Of a stretch of 64,000 nt of DNA, positions 37,296 through 46,015 are shown piece by piece. The translations under genes were made by a program, and so were the position numbers. The stretch covers positions 1 to 64,000 of the IMG/VR virus record IMGVR_UViG_3300020203_000404. One strand, 5' to 3'. The notes under the pieces were generated by a model that did not search any database, was not told where the DNA came from, and saw only the letters and a program-made list of their open reading frames with translations. Source of the DNA: a virus. How positions within the stretch are numbered: the first letter of the stretch is position 1; every line of letters starts with the position of its first letter.

Positions 37296-38090
37296 ATGGA
37301 TGATCAAGTAATAGAACTTTACAAGCAGTGTGGTAATGGTGGATTAGTAGCTAAGCAATTAGGCTTAACTAACTACAAGGTGTATGCTATTCTTAGAAAG
37401 AATGGTATAGAGCCTAAAAAGGTTGGTGGTAAAGAAAAAGCAACCATTGAACAGATGACACAAGCTTATAATAATGGCCTGTCTTGTACTCAAGTTGCTA
37501 GACAATTTGGACTTACCTCTCCTTCTGTTGTAGAGCGTTTGCAAAATGCTGGTATACAGCTACGCTCTAAACAAGAAGCTTTAGAGTTATGTGGACACAC
37601 TAAGATTAAACGTTCTGACGAACAGAAGGTTATTGATTTGTATGAGGAAGGCTTATCATATAGAGATATAGCATGTTTGTATGATAGTACCACCAGATGT
37701 GTAGAGAGGGTTCTTAAAAAACACAGTATTGAACCACGCGATAATTTTGGTTCTAACAACCCAGCCTGGAAAGGCGGTAAAGTTCCTCTCAATAAGCTGA
37801 TTCGTAATTCGCAAAAGTACACAGATTTTGTTAAGCATATTATGGCGTCTCGTGATTATACTTGTGAGTTGACTGGTCAACGCGGTAATCGACTAAACGT
37901 ACACCACATCAAACCATTCTCACAACTTGTTGATGAATTTATGATTAGATATGGTCATATTTCTGATCGCGAACAACTGATGACCACAATTGAAACTTAT
38001 ACACCTTTTTGGGAAGAATCGAACGTGTTATTGGTCACAGAAGAAGAGCACAAAAAGATACACTCTAGTGTATTATCTAAGGGGGTTTAA
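37296..38090 (+). CDS. HNH homing endonuclease with helix-turn-helix repeats
   Basis: The ATG at 37296 is used because upstream in-frame starts lie in the terminator. The 264-residue protein has three helix-turn-helix-like units (IELYKQCGNGGLVAKQLGL; MTQAYNNGLSCTQVARQFGL; IDLYEEGLSYRDIACLYD) and then an HNH nuclease (about 185-260: CELTGQRGNRLNVHHIKPFSQL...NVLLVTEEEHKKIH; H203-H204 the metal-binding/catalytic pair). The base composition is clearly more AT-rich than the flanking structural genes, as expected for a mobile homing endonuclease between capsid and connector genes. Confidence 0.82.
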   Translation: MDDQVIELYKQCGNGGLVAKQLGLTNYKVYAILRKNGIEPKKVGGKEKATIEQMTQAYNNGLSCTQVARQFGLTSPSVVERLQNAGIQLRSKQEALELCGHTKIKRSDEQKVIDLYEEGLSYRDIACLYDSTTRCVERVLKKHSIEPRDNFGSNNPAWKGGKVPLNKLIRNSQKYTDFVKHIMASRDYTCELTGQRGNRLNVHHIKPFSQLVDEFMIRYGHISDREQLMTTIETYTPFWEESNVLLVTEEEHKKIHSSVLSKGV

Positions 38091-38962
38091 TGGCCAACGA
38101 AACAAAAATTCTCACTGTCGGTCAAGCTGCATCAGCCCTAGACATCTTTCTATCCGCTAACGGTGCTCCTGTTAGTGGACAATATGTAGGGTTTAGGCTA
38201 TTTGACGCTGCTAATGCTTCCGCCGTTAGCGGCGTTGCACTTAATCCTGAACTAGGACATTATACTGGTTCTGGCTTAATTCCCCCTGGTTATCAACTAG
38301 GCAGTTGGCATATTGATTGGACGATCGTTACGCAGACAAATTCAGTAGTCTTTGCAAGCGAACCATTTCAAGTCCAAGATGTATTAGTTTCTATTGGCTT
38401 TGCACCGCCAACAGATAAGACATCGACAATCTATGATGCTGTACGTATTGACATTGGCGATCCCGAAGGTCATATATTTGATGATAACTTTTTGCAGCAT
38501 GTGCTTGTAAAAGCTGTTCGTAGACTGAATCAAGCTTTGGGGCTTTCGCGAACATCTAGACCTCAAGGAATCCCCGGTGGATTTGGTGGTCCTAAGATCC
38601 AGGTCGCTGAACTTACAGTCGATGTTGAGGCTGGTACTATTGAGCCTAACAATGATGAATTGTGCGACTTGATCATTCTTCAAATGGAATACATCATTGT
38701 CACTGCTGAGACATCTGCACTCAAGAGACTTGGAGCGACTTTTGCTTCTGGTCCATTTGCAACTGTTGTAGGTGGCGTTGGCAATGAAGGCATTTCAGTA
38801 ACAAATGCCGACGGCGTGACAGTCAACATTAGTACTGGTCGTTTACAGTTCCGTACGACACTTCAACGTTTGGACGTTGAGACACGTAAGGAAGAACTTG
38901 AAACAGCAATTAAGCGTTTCCTGGGAAGAATGACGGGTTCAATGGGTAAGATGATTTATTAA
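38090..38962 (+). CDS. head-tail connector/adaptor protein
   Basis: A 290-residue protein: a beta-rich N-terminal domain (about 1-100, glycine-rich, Ig-like) and a helical part (DAVRIDIGDPEGHIFDDNFLQHVLVKAVRRLNQAL), which resembles the helical bundle of gp6/gp15-type adaptors. It overlaps the HNH stop by one base. Location between capsid and tail genes supports the assignment. Confidence 0.55.
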   Translation: MANETKILTVGQAASALDIFLSANGAPVSGQYVGFRLFDAANASAVSGVALNPELGHYTGSGLIPPGYQLGSWHIDWTIVTQTNSVVFASEPFQVQDVLVSIGFAPPTDKTSTIYDAVRIDIGDPEGHIFDDNFLQHVLVKAVRRLNQALGLSRTSRPQGIPGGFGGPKIQVAELTVDVEAGTIEPNNDELCDLIILQMEYIIVTAETSALKRLGATFASGPFATVVGGVGNEGISVTNADGVTVNISTGRLQFRTTLQRLDVETRKEELETAIKRFLGRMTGSMGKMIY

Positions 38963-39399
38963 TGTCTAACAAGAATTGCAAGTATTGTGATGTGATTTTT
39001 ACTGCTAAAAATCAGCGGTCCTTATACTGTTCTGTGAAGTGCAAAAATAAATTGAAATCTGAAACAATCATGGCTAAACGTCGTGATAACCCGGAAAGAA
39101 AAACAGAAAATCAACGTAAATATTACCAAGACCATTGGTTTGAATTTCAAGCACGAAATTTTGCCCGTAGAGATCGTACCTTATCTGCTGATCTTGTACG
39201 TGAAGTCATGGAGAACGACAACTACACATGTCAATACTGTCATAAGCGTGGTGGTAAATTGACGATTGATCATCAACTACCAGTTTCGCGTGGTGGCACT
39301 GATGATCGTAAAAATCTTTGCACTGCTTGTCATCGCTGCAACTGTCGCAAAGGAGCTAAAACCGTCTCTGAATTTCAGGAGTATTTGACACGATGCTAG
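38962..39399 (+). CDS. HNH endonuclease
   Basis: A 145-residue protein with an N-terminal zinc knuckle (CKYCDVIF...LYCSVKCKNK) and a typical HNH module (about 88-135): NYTCQYCHKRGGKLTIDHQLPVSRGGTDDRKNLCTACHRCNCRKG, with D-H, N and H in order and two CxxC pairs for zinc. It is likely a homing endonuclease; AT-rich like the one at 37296. The next gene starts inside its last codons. Confidence 0.85.
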   Translation: MSNKNCKYCDVIFTAKNQRSLYCSVKCKNKLKSETIMAKRRDNPERKTENQRKYYQDHWFEFQARNFARRDRTLSADLVREVMENDNYTCQYCHKRGGKLTIDHQLPVSRGGTDDRKNLCTACHRCNCRKGAKTVSEFQEYLTRC

Positions 39400-39731
39400 T
39401 TCATTGCAAAACCCCCCGTGGTGTACTGTACATCAATAACGAACCTGTCTACGGCAGAGAAGATATGCACGATCCAGTTGATGTACCTTTTCAAGTCTAT
39501 GAAAAGTACAAAGATGCACTTGAAGACGCTACATATCGCGAGGGCTATCTTCGTGATAAGTTCGGATGGAATCAAGGTGAGATTGCGTTCACATATAGCG
39601 AATTGAAATGGCTGCCTGAAAATACACTTCGTAAAATCGCCAAAGGAATTGGAACGAGCGTCAAGAGAACCACTAAGAAGCAATTAGTACAAGATATTAC
39701 ACGAGCCCTTAGAAATGTCATTAAGACCTGA
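39393..39731 (+). CDS. hypothetical protein with a SAP/Rho-N-like end
   Basis: A 112-residue protein. The last 35 residues (SELKWLPENTLRKIAKGIGTSVKRTTKKQLVQDI) have the helix-extended-helix pattern of SAP-type domains (L-x2-IA...G...K...L). The gene overlaps both neighbours, so it sits inside the connector operon. A head-to-tail role is possible. Confidence 0.45.
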   Translation: MLVHCKTPRGVLYINNEPVYGREDMHDPVDVPFQVYEKYKDALEDATYREGYLRDKFGWNQGEIAFTYSELKWLPENTLRKIAKGIGTSVKRTTKKQLVQDITRALRNVIKT

Positions 39732-40287
39732 TCGTCAGACTCAGCAAGTCAACATTAATTTTCCTTGTCCATACACTCAGGAACGTGGTGGTGTTTTGGG
39801 TTGGGCTCGGGCTTCTGGCATGTACTACGTTGAGTATGCTTTTAATCCTAGTGGTGTACATATTGCTGGTTTACAACTCAATGATATTGAGAATGTCAAC
39901 ATGACTCGTCAACCGTTTCAGCAGTACATTCGTAATATCGACATTCCATTCGCCATAGTTGGAGTTGCCACTAAAGGTGATTTTTTGACTGACTGGATAT
40001 ATCCAGTTGGAGCTATCAATCAAGGAGATATCGCATACGCTGGTCCAAGCGGCATGATCACGAACTCGTCAACTTTCGGAGGCGAAGTGATTGGCAAGTT
40101 CATTGGCGTTTTGATTCCCGAGCCGCACTGGGTAACTTTGCGTGGTATGGGATTCTCTCGTCAATACATCGACACCTCTAAGCATTCCAAGCCACTGATC
40201 TGGGAGAATAATCCAGCGGACGCTATTCGTTTAGCTACGCCGGGCTTTATCAAGGTTCGCGTTGATATGGGAGCTAGCCTAAAATAA
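39715..40287 (+). CDS. paralogue of the head decoration protein
   Basis: A 190-residue protein with the same motif order as the gene at 35672 and about 30 residues more, inserted before the C terminus (HWVTLRGMGFSRQYIDTSKHSK). Both have QGxVxxG/GDIAYAGPSG-type turns. It may decorate another position of the virion. The stop is followed two bases later by the next ATG. Confidence 0.55.
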   Translation: MSLRPDRQTQQVNINFPCPYTQERGGVLGWARASGMYYVEYAFNPSGVHIAGLQLNDIENVNMTRQPFQQYIRNIDIPFAIVGVATKGDFLTDWIYPVGAINQGDIAYAGPSGMITNSSTFGGEVIGKFIGVLIPEPHWVTLRGMGFSRQYIDTSKHSKPLIWENNPADAIRLATPGFIKVRVDMGASLK

Positions 40288-40826
40288 TGATCAATCTTAC
40301 TCCTAATCAAGACTTCTCGACGGCAAGCGGCATCATCAATACTGGCTTCATGGAGTCCGTCTATCACTCGTTTATGAGTGAGGCGTTCGTTGATTTGGGT
40401 CGTCCAGTGACCTTTCATTTGCCGCCGATCAAAGAACAAGACGTGCAGACTCAATCGCAGCCCGCACCTCAACAATTTAATCCTTTCTTTTCAAGGGTGC
40501 CTGTGCCCAATACTAACACTCGTGGTACAGGCGTCAAAGTCACGCCACGCGACGTAACGTACAAAGCTCAGATCGTAGTTGGTCCGCTCAAGAACGATTT
40601 GCGTTTAACTGGCATGGGTTGGCTCGATAATAATGAAGCTATGATTACTGTTGTAGTTGAAGCACTAGAACATGTTTTAGCTGCACTTGCTGTTTCTATT
40701 GAAGGACGAAGATATACAGTTGTCGAAACTCGTCCTATAGGATTTTCTGTTCGTAGATATCTAATGGTCAAGCTACGTGAAGTACAAGAATCGCAGCCGC
40801 CGTCAACAAACTTAACGGTGGGATAA
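40287..40826 (+). CDS. neck or head-completion protein candidate
   Basis: A 179-residue protein with a proline/glutamine-rich loop (QTQSQPAPQQF) between an N-terminal helix and a beta-rich C-terminal half. No family is recognised. Its position between connector and tail genes suggests head closure or neck. Confidence 0.45.
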   Translation: MINLTPNQDFSTASGIINTGFMESVYHSFMSEAFVDLGRPVTFHLPPIKEQDVQTQSQPAPQQFNPFFSRVPVPNTNTRGTGVKVTPRDVTYKAQIVVGPLKNDLRLTGMGWLDNNEAMITVVVEALEHVLAALAVSIEGRRYTVVETRPIGFSVRRYLMVKLREVQESQPPSTNLTVG

Positions 40827-40853
40827 AGAAGTGCAGTATACGAAAGGCAACTA

Positions 40854-41879
40854 ATGGGACTTGAGTATAAATTACGAAGTCTTTTGAAGCTCAATCTCAA
40901 ATTGTTCTTGGATATGCATTTTCTGAGAGAATCTTCTTTCATTAATGTAGCATCTGGTCAATTATTTTATGATAATTCCGATATGAGCGTTCTGCTGCCT
41001 GACACTACAGCAAATGACACGTTATTTGGTCTGTCAGATGGACAAGTATGGCAATCGCCATTCAGACAATTTGTCTACGAATCTGGCGTTCCTCTTGACG
41101 GTACGAATGTTGGCACTTCTCCCGTAGTTGTTTCCGGCGTCTATATTGAGGGTGCTTTTAGACGAACGAACGATCCTCAATTTGGCCATACAATCGACTT
41201 TATCAATGGTCGCGTGATCTTCAATTCGCCGCAGTCTCTTAATTTACAAGTCAATGCAGAATATTCCGCACGTCAAGTACGCGTCGGTTTTGAGCATGAC
41301 TTCAATCAACAGTTCAGCAAAGGATATCTTGAAAGCAAGTACGGTACGAATCCATTAACGTCAATGCAACTAGTGTATCCTTCTGGAATATTCCAACCAT
41401 TTCCAGCCGTCTTCATTGAAGTAGACAATCGTACAATGACGCCGTACGAGCTTGGTAACCGCAGTGCTATTATCAAGGACAAGGTTATTCTGCATATCTG
41501 GGCATTGGATGATTTGCAACGAGATAATATCGTAGATATCTTGACTTCGCAGTGGCGTAAGGCCATTCCGATAATCAACTTCAACCGTGCTCCATTACCG
41601 CTCTCAGGGATTTACAACACTCTATCTCCTGAGTATGTGCCATATCAGGAAATGCTCAGAAATAACAAGTTAATTACTACTGTTGGTTCTGGCGTGCCAG
41701 TTATTTATACTGCCTATATCACCGATATTGAAGCCAACAACATTAATGTGGCTCAAGAGTACGAACGTGCTATTGTAACGTACGAAATTGACGTGTACTT
41801 GAATGCCCCAACCACGCCCCTAGGTAGTTACTTTGGGCCTATTTCGACGATCCCGACCATTGAAGGGCCGATCTTCTAG
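40854..41879 (+). CDS. tail-proximal structural protein (completion/terminator candidate)
   Basis: A 341-residue mixed-fold protein directly before the tail-tube operon. The second half (VILHIWALDDLQRDNIVDILTSQWRKAIPIINFN) has the strand-helix-strand character of tail-terminator-like proteins that evaluate small domains on the tube end, but the length is well beyond that family. The assignment relies mostly on position. It ends in TAG, and the late motif starts two bases on. Confidence 0.45.
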   Translation: MGLEYKLRSLLKLNLKLFLDMHFLRESSFINVASGQLFYDNSDMSVLLPDTTANDTLFGLSDGQVWQSPFRQFVYESGVPLDGTNVGTSPVVVSGVYIEGAFRRTNDPQFGHTIDFINGRVIFNSPQSLNLQVNAEYSARQVRVGFEHDFNQQFSKGYLESKYGTNPLTSMQLVYPSGIFQPFPAVFIEVDNRTMTPYELGNRSAIIKDKVILHIWALDDLQRDNIVDILTSQWRKAIPIINFNRAPLPLSGIYNTLSPEYVPYQEMLRNNKLITTVGSGVPVIYTAYITDIEANNINVAQEYERAIVTYEIDVYLNAPTTPLGSYFGPISTIPTIEGPIF

Positions 41880-41880
41880 T

Positions 41881-41892
41881 TTAGTGTAATCT
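41881..41892 (+). promoter_or_regulatory. late promoter motif before the tail-tube gene
   Basis: TTTAGTGTAATC, followed by CTACTGATGAG. The 80-bp leader has an AGCGAC/GTCGCT stem, a CTTTGCAAAG palindrome, and CCCTA-TACG-TAGGG, which overlaps the GGGAGG ribosome site of the gene at 41973. Confidence 0.5.
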
Positions 41893-41972
41893 ACTGATGA
41901 GAAAGCGACTAAGGTACCACTGTCGCTAATCGTAACTTTGCAAAGTACCCTATACGTAGGGAGGAATGAAAC

Positions 41973-43379
41973 ATGACGAACAACAGAGTCTTCTGGGCAA
42001 TTGAGCAGCTTGCTTTAAAGGCAAACTCTTCACCCGCTACAAGCGGCGTGGCTGCTTTTAATGCCCGTAACTATGCTACAGGTGCTCTTGCATCGGGCAT
42101 AAACGAAGTGGGAGCACTATGGGAAGTGCCCCGTGGCGTACAAAGTGCCGGTATGAGCACGAAGTTTAATCTACAACAGGTTTTCCAAATTGGTCAGATT
42201 GAGCTTTACGAATATTCAGAACGTCAACCTGACATCGAAATGACAATTTCGAAGTGTGTTGATGGAACTAAGCCGTTGTTCTTGATGGTGACTGATCCGG
42301 CTGGCACGGACATCACTTCTAAGACGGCGAACTTCCGTGTTGACGTTGCCTTCCAAATTTTCCCAGATACGAAGTTCCGTGCAACTGGTAAGCCTGTGTC
42401 GATTTGCACTGGCTCTGGTATGTATCTGTCGAGCATCTCGTACACCTATCCGATTGATGGCTTCGTAACAGAAGACATCACGTTGGTTGGCAACGATAAG
42501 ATTTGGGGATCTTTCATCAACGTATCTGGCGTCACTGCCGGTAACGGCGGAACAGAATCACTTCTTTTGTTCCCGACTCCTGGCTTCAACGGCAACGTAG
42601 ATCCGAATGCCCCCGCTGGCGGACCCTCTGGTGTCTTTGGTCACGACGGTAACACGTCCCCACTTCTTGAGGGTGGAGCGTTTGAAACTGCCGGTGGTGC
42701 TGACAGATTCGGTGTTATTGTGGTTGGTTCTGGTGTAGCTCGTCGTGAAGAAGTGGACATCAGTCACTCGATCTTGCCGCGAGACATTCCGGGTATCATC
42801 ACGCCTAATATTTCGGGTATCAATGCTGCATATGTCAATGGTGGCTTTGGTTCTCAGGGGCCTGGAACTGCTTCTAACTTCACTCAGTTGATTACTAACG
42901 CGAATACGGATTACATTGCGGAACACATTCAGACGATCACCGTGTCCTTCTCGATTGCCCGCAAGGACATTTTCGAGCTTGGTAGCAAGCGTCCGTTCGT
43001 GAAAGTGCCGGAATATCCTCTCGAAGCAACGGCCAGCATCGCCGTTATCACCGCTCAGGGTGACCTAGTGGATGCAACGTCGCAGATCGACTGCGGGCCT
43101 GATAACACAAGAGAAAGCAACACAATCATCATCCGTACTTGCGACGGTCTCCAGGTTGACCTGGGTGACTCGAACCGCTTGACGGGCGTTGAGGTTGCTG
43201 GTGGCGAAGCTGGTGGTGACAACATGACTGTCACGTACAACTACTCAAGCTTCAACAACTTCTACGTGTCGCATGACTTCTTCCAGCCGAACCACCGCGT
43301 GGTGATCTTCGGAACGGGCAGAAGTCGCTTCAACGTAGGCAAGCCGCCGTTCTTGAGAAGCGACATCGGTCTCTTCTGA
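41973..43379 (+). CDS. major tail tube protein candidate
   Basis: A 468-residue, beta-rich protein without cysteine clusters, in the position before the tail chaperones and tape measure where the tube (or sheath) gene lies. Strand-rich N-terminal third (LQQVFQIGQIELYEYSERQPDIEMTISK) and a later IQTITVSFSIARKD segment suit a tube fold with added domains. A sheath would usually be accompanied by a separate small tube gene, which is not seen. GGGAGG is the ribosome site and may be masked by the leader hairpin. Confidence 0.55.
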   Translation: MTNNRVFWAIEQLALKANSSPATSGVAAFNARNYATGALASGINEVGALWEVPRGVQSAGMSTKFNLQQVFQIGQIELYEYSERQPDIEMTISKCVDGTKPLFLMVTDPAGTDITSKTANFRVDVAFQIFPDTKFRATGKPVSICTGSGMYLSSISYTYPIDGFVTEDITLVGNDKIWGSFINVSGVTAGNGGTESLLLFPTPGFNGNVDPNAPAGGPSGVFGHDGNTSPLLEGGAFETAGGADRFGVIVVGSGVARREEVDISHSILPRDIPGIITPNISGINAAYVNGGFGSQGPGTASNFTQLITNANTDYIAEHIQTITVSFSIARKDIFELGSKRPFVKVPEYPLEATASIAVITAQGDLVDATSQIDCGPDNTRESNTIIIRTCDGLQVDLGDSNRLTGVEVAGGEAGGDNMTVTYNYSSFNNFYVSHDFFQPNHRVVIFGTGRSRFNVGKPPFLRSDIGLF

Positions 43380-43497
43380 TATCCGTTGGTGGGCCGTGAT
43401 AGGAGCAGGGGGTAAGGTCTGTCACGGTCCACTGACTTACAATTTGATCAAGGTGCAAGGCTCCCGCTAGGCGGGTGGTTTAGGAATGGAGAACATG

Positions 43498-43525
43498 GGA
43501 TGCACCAAAAGTGCGTCCCTTTTTC
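43498..43525 (+). terminator. rho-independent terminator
   Basis: GGGATGCAC pairs with GTGCGTCCC (one T-G), loop CAAAA, followed by TTTTT. The start codon of the next gene (43528) lies three bases behind. A second stem (GGGCCGTGA/TCACGGTCC) is found at about 43391-43430. Confidence 0.8.
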
Positions 43526-43527
43526 GT

Positions 43528-44721
43528 ATGTCGGTACAGGAAAAAATTCAGCAGATTCTTTGGGATAAACGCTATTTGTGTATTCCCGAAGAATATACTC
43601 AGTCGGGCATTGAATATGTTCTAATCAAGGACATGACGATAGAGGATCGCAACATCTATGCTTTCGTGCAGCGTCGCGAATTAGCATTAGCTCGTAAGCA
43701 GGGTGTCCAGACGGAAGTCGAACTATTATCTGCTGCAAAGGTCGTTGGACTATGGACTGCGGAAGATGATCTCGTGATCGCCAAAGCGGATGAGCACATC
43801 GAGTTTCTTGAGGCCGAAAAAAAGGCACAACGATTCTTAGCACGTAAAAAATCCCTCCAAGTCCAGATTGACGCTACGCTCGAAAAGAAACGAGTCACGC
43901 AATCTAAGCGTAACGAGTACTTCATTAATAGTGCGGAGTACTATGCGAGCGAGATAGCCGCCAACACTCTTGTGCGTCGTGTCGCCCATAACTTAGATGG
44001 CACGGTACTGTGGCCCACAGACGCATCTTTCCTCTTTTCAAAGCAACATCATCCTAGCTTTGTTATTTATATCACGAATGCAGTACTGTCCGAAGGCATT
44101 CTGCCTATCGACGAAATTCGTGAAGTTGCTCGTTATCCAGAGTGGCGTTTAACGTGGGTCTTGCAGCGTGAAAACTTACATGCTGTTTTTAATCGCTCTG
44201 TTGGTGACTTGACTATCAATCAAAAACTCCTTATTTATTGGAGTCGCATTTATGATTCTGCATTCGAATCTGCTGAGCCCCCCTCATCAGACATTGTAAA
44301 TGATGATGACAAATTTGATGCATGGCTAGCTAATCGTGAACTTGCCAGTAAAGAGTCGCATGACACAAAGCGTCTTGGAGCGAAAGATCATAATGAGAGA
44401 ATGCAGGTACTTGATGGCGAATACAGTCAAACCTGTAATTGTGGTGCGAAAGCCAAGAACGTTGGCAAGGGACTTGGTGAGCGTACACAACATAGTGTGG
44501 CTTGTCCATGGGGTACATTCCGTCGATACACAGTACAAGAACGTGAACAGATTGCACGACAAATCTATTCCCGTAATTCAGATCGCGTGAGAACTATTAT
44601 TGAGAATGAACAACAGACCGTGATTGCTAAGGGTGAAGTTGAAGAACATCATCTACGTGGTACAAAGACACGCCACATGTTAGGCATGAAAACGGACATA
44701 GTGTCTATGCATAAAAAATGA
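43528..44721 (+). CDS. tail-chaperone-position protein, large paralogue
   Basis: A 397-residue protein. Earlier in-frame starts (43486) lie in the terminator, so MSVQEKIQQ is used. The first 180 residues are related to the protein at 45269: GLWTAEDDLVIAKADEHIEFLEAE versus GMWTDEDDRVMREEVANLAILQME, followed in both by a long charged helix and a Y-x-NSAE segment. The C-terminal part has CNCGAKAKNVGK and a charged end. Tube-to-tape-measure location suggests tail-assembly chaperone function. Confidence 0.5.
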   Translation: MSVQEKIQQILWDKRYLCIPEEYTQSGIEYVLIKDMTIEDRNIYAFVQRRELALARKQGVQTEVELLSAAKVVGLWTAEDDLVIAKADEHIEFLEAEKKAQRFLARKKSLQVQIDATLEKKRVTQSKRNEYFINSAEYYASEIAANTLVRRVAHNLDGTVLWPTDASFLFSKQHHPSFVIYITNAVLSEGILPIDEIREVARYPEWRLTWVLQRENLHAVFNRSVGDLTINQKLLIYWSRIYDSAFESAEPPSSDIVNDDDKFDAWLANRELASKESHDTKRLGAKDHNERMQVLDGEYSQTCNCGAKAKNVGKGLGERTQHSVACPWGTFRRYTVQEREQIARQIYSRNSDRVRTIIENEQQTVIAKGEVEEHHLRGTKTRHMLGMKTDIVSMHKK

Positions 44722-45272
44722 AAAAGCAAAATCAATCACTAGATCAGTTAAGTAAAAGTCTAGATCGTAGATCTCGTCACTTGATGGTGCAGACCTTACA
44801 GAGATTTGAAGACTCTTTTCCAGACGTAGACAACACACGTCAAGGACAGGTTTTTAAAGCCGATCTTCGCAATATGTTTAATGATGTCATGCGTGCCCAA
44901 AGGGACGAATTAAACGATTATGAAGTTGAGTATCGTCCTCTACGAATGACAGATAATGGAACTTTAGCTATGACTCAATCTTTCATGCAGACGGTGCAGA
45001 AGGTTGAATTTGGCTCTAGAGGTTCTATACCATTCATGAAAATCTATTCTAGTACCGAGTACTCTCGTGTCTTAGACGCAATTCGTATCGAGTTTGATGC
45101 TGGCGTTCTACATTACAACACACCCCAAGAAGTGATATTAGAAGTCGTTGGTGCTCATGATTGCGTTAGTGTACTAAATGTCATGGACCGATACCGTCTT
45201 CATGAGAAGACGGGATTGATCTATCGTGAATGGCGGAGCAAGGTTGTTAAAGTATATCAGGAGCAAGGATGA
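44718..45272 (+). CDS. tail-region protein, 184 residues
   Basis: A basic N terminus (MKKQNQSLDQLSKSLDRRSRHLMVQTL) precedes an alpha/beta part. It overlaps each neighbour by four bases, so the three proteins of this cluster are translationally coupled. No family recognised. Confidence 0.5.
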   Translation: MKKQNQSLDQLSKSLDRRSRHLMVQTLQRFEDSFPDVDNTRQGQVFKADLRNMFNDVMRAQRDELNDYEVEYRPLRMTDNGTLAMTQSFMQTVQKVEFGSRGSIPFMKIYSSTEYSRVLDAIRIEFDAGVLHYNTPQEVILEVVGAHDCVSVLNVMDRYRLHEKTGLIYREWRSKVVKVYQEQG

Positions 45273-46015
45273 TCACGGAGAGAGCATTTCGAGCGGTAGA
45301 CCGCTTTGGGGCACAAATGGACTTTACGGTCTCTACCCCCACACTAGCGATTGAAAATGAAGGCGATCGTCAGTATCGTATTGCCTATAGTCAATCTTTA
45401 ACACAAGGCGTCTTTCCACGCAACAAGATGCGTGAAGTGATGCGTTCACATGGTATGTGGACTGATGAAGATGACCGTGTTATGCGTGAAGAGGTAGCTA
45501 ACTTAGCTATTTTGCAAATGGAGCTTGAACAAGCTCAACTCAAAGGTAAGCACGAGCAATGTCTTGAAGCTGCAAAAAAGATGCGTAAGCATCGTTATCG
45601 CATGTGGGAACTTTTCATGATTCAGCAGAGCGTGTATATGAATTCTGCCGAAGGTATTGCCGAGCTTGTTAAAGCCGAAGCTATCATGGCGGCATGCACT
45701 ATGATTAAAGCTACTGGTCAACGTTATTGGGCAACGTACACTGACTTTGTTCGTGAACGTGACGAGAGCACACAATCAACTGTTTACATTAAAGCGGTAG
45801 AAGTACAGAATGGTCTATTGCTTGAAATGCGTGACACGATCGAAGAAGGTCATCCAGAGAACAGATATCTCAAGGACGCAAAACAAGCAATGTTTGATCG
45901 TGACATTGAGGAACGTGTAGAAGCAGAGCTTGCATCACGCAAGCAGAAGGCATTAGAGCAAGCCGATGACAATGGGACTGGATTGGACAATCGAGCTGAT
46001 CAACCCTCTGAATAA
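45269..46015 (+). CDS. tail-chaperone-position protein, small paralogue
   Basis: A 248-residue, highly charged helical protein related to the N-terminal part of the 43528 product (shared GMWTDEDD helix and NSAEGIAELVKAEAIM versus NSAEYYASEIAANTLV). Paralogous helical proteins between tube and tape measure are reminiscent of gpG/gpGT-type chaperones, but here they are separate genes, not a frameshift pair. Confidence 0.5.
   Translation: MITERAFRAVDRFGAQMDFTVSTPTLAIENEGDRQYRIAYSQSLTQGVFPRNKMREVMRSHGMWTDEDDRVMREEVANLAILQMELEQAQLKGKHEQCLEAAKKMRKHRYRMWELFMIQQSVYMNSAEGIAELVKAEAIMAACTMIKATGQRYWATYTDFVRERDESTQSTVYIKAVEVQNGLLLEMRDTIEEGHPENRYLKDAKQAMFDRDIEERVEAELASRKQKALEQADDNGTGLDNRADQPSE

Noticed and set aside
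37296-39399. Group I introns or a split gene around the HNH genes
   Set aside because: Both flanking genes of each HNH gene are complete with their own starts and stops, so these are free-standing homing endonucleases.
41973-43379. Tail sheath protein
   Set aside because: The length would fit, but no separate tube gene follows and no sheath motif was seen. Tube is preferred, with moderate confidence.
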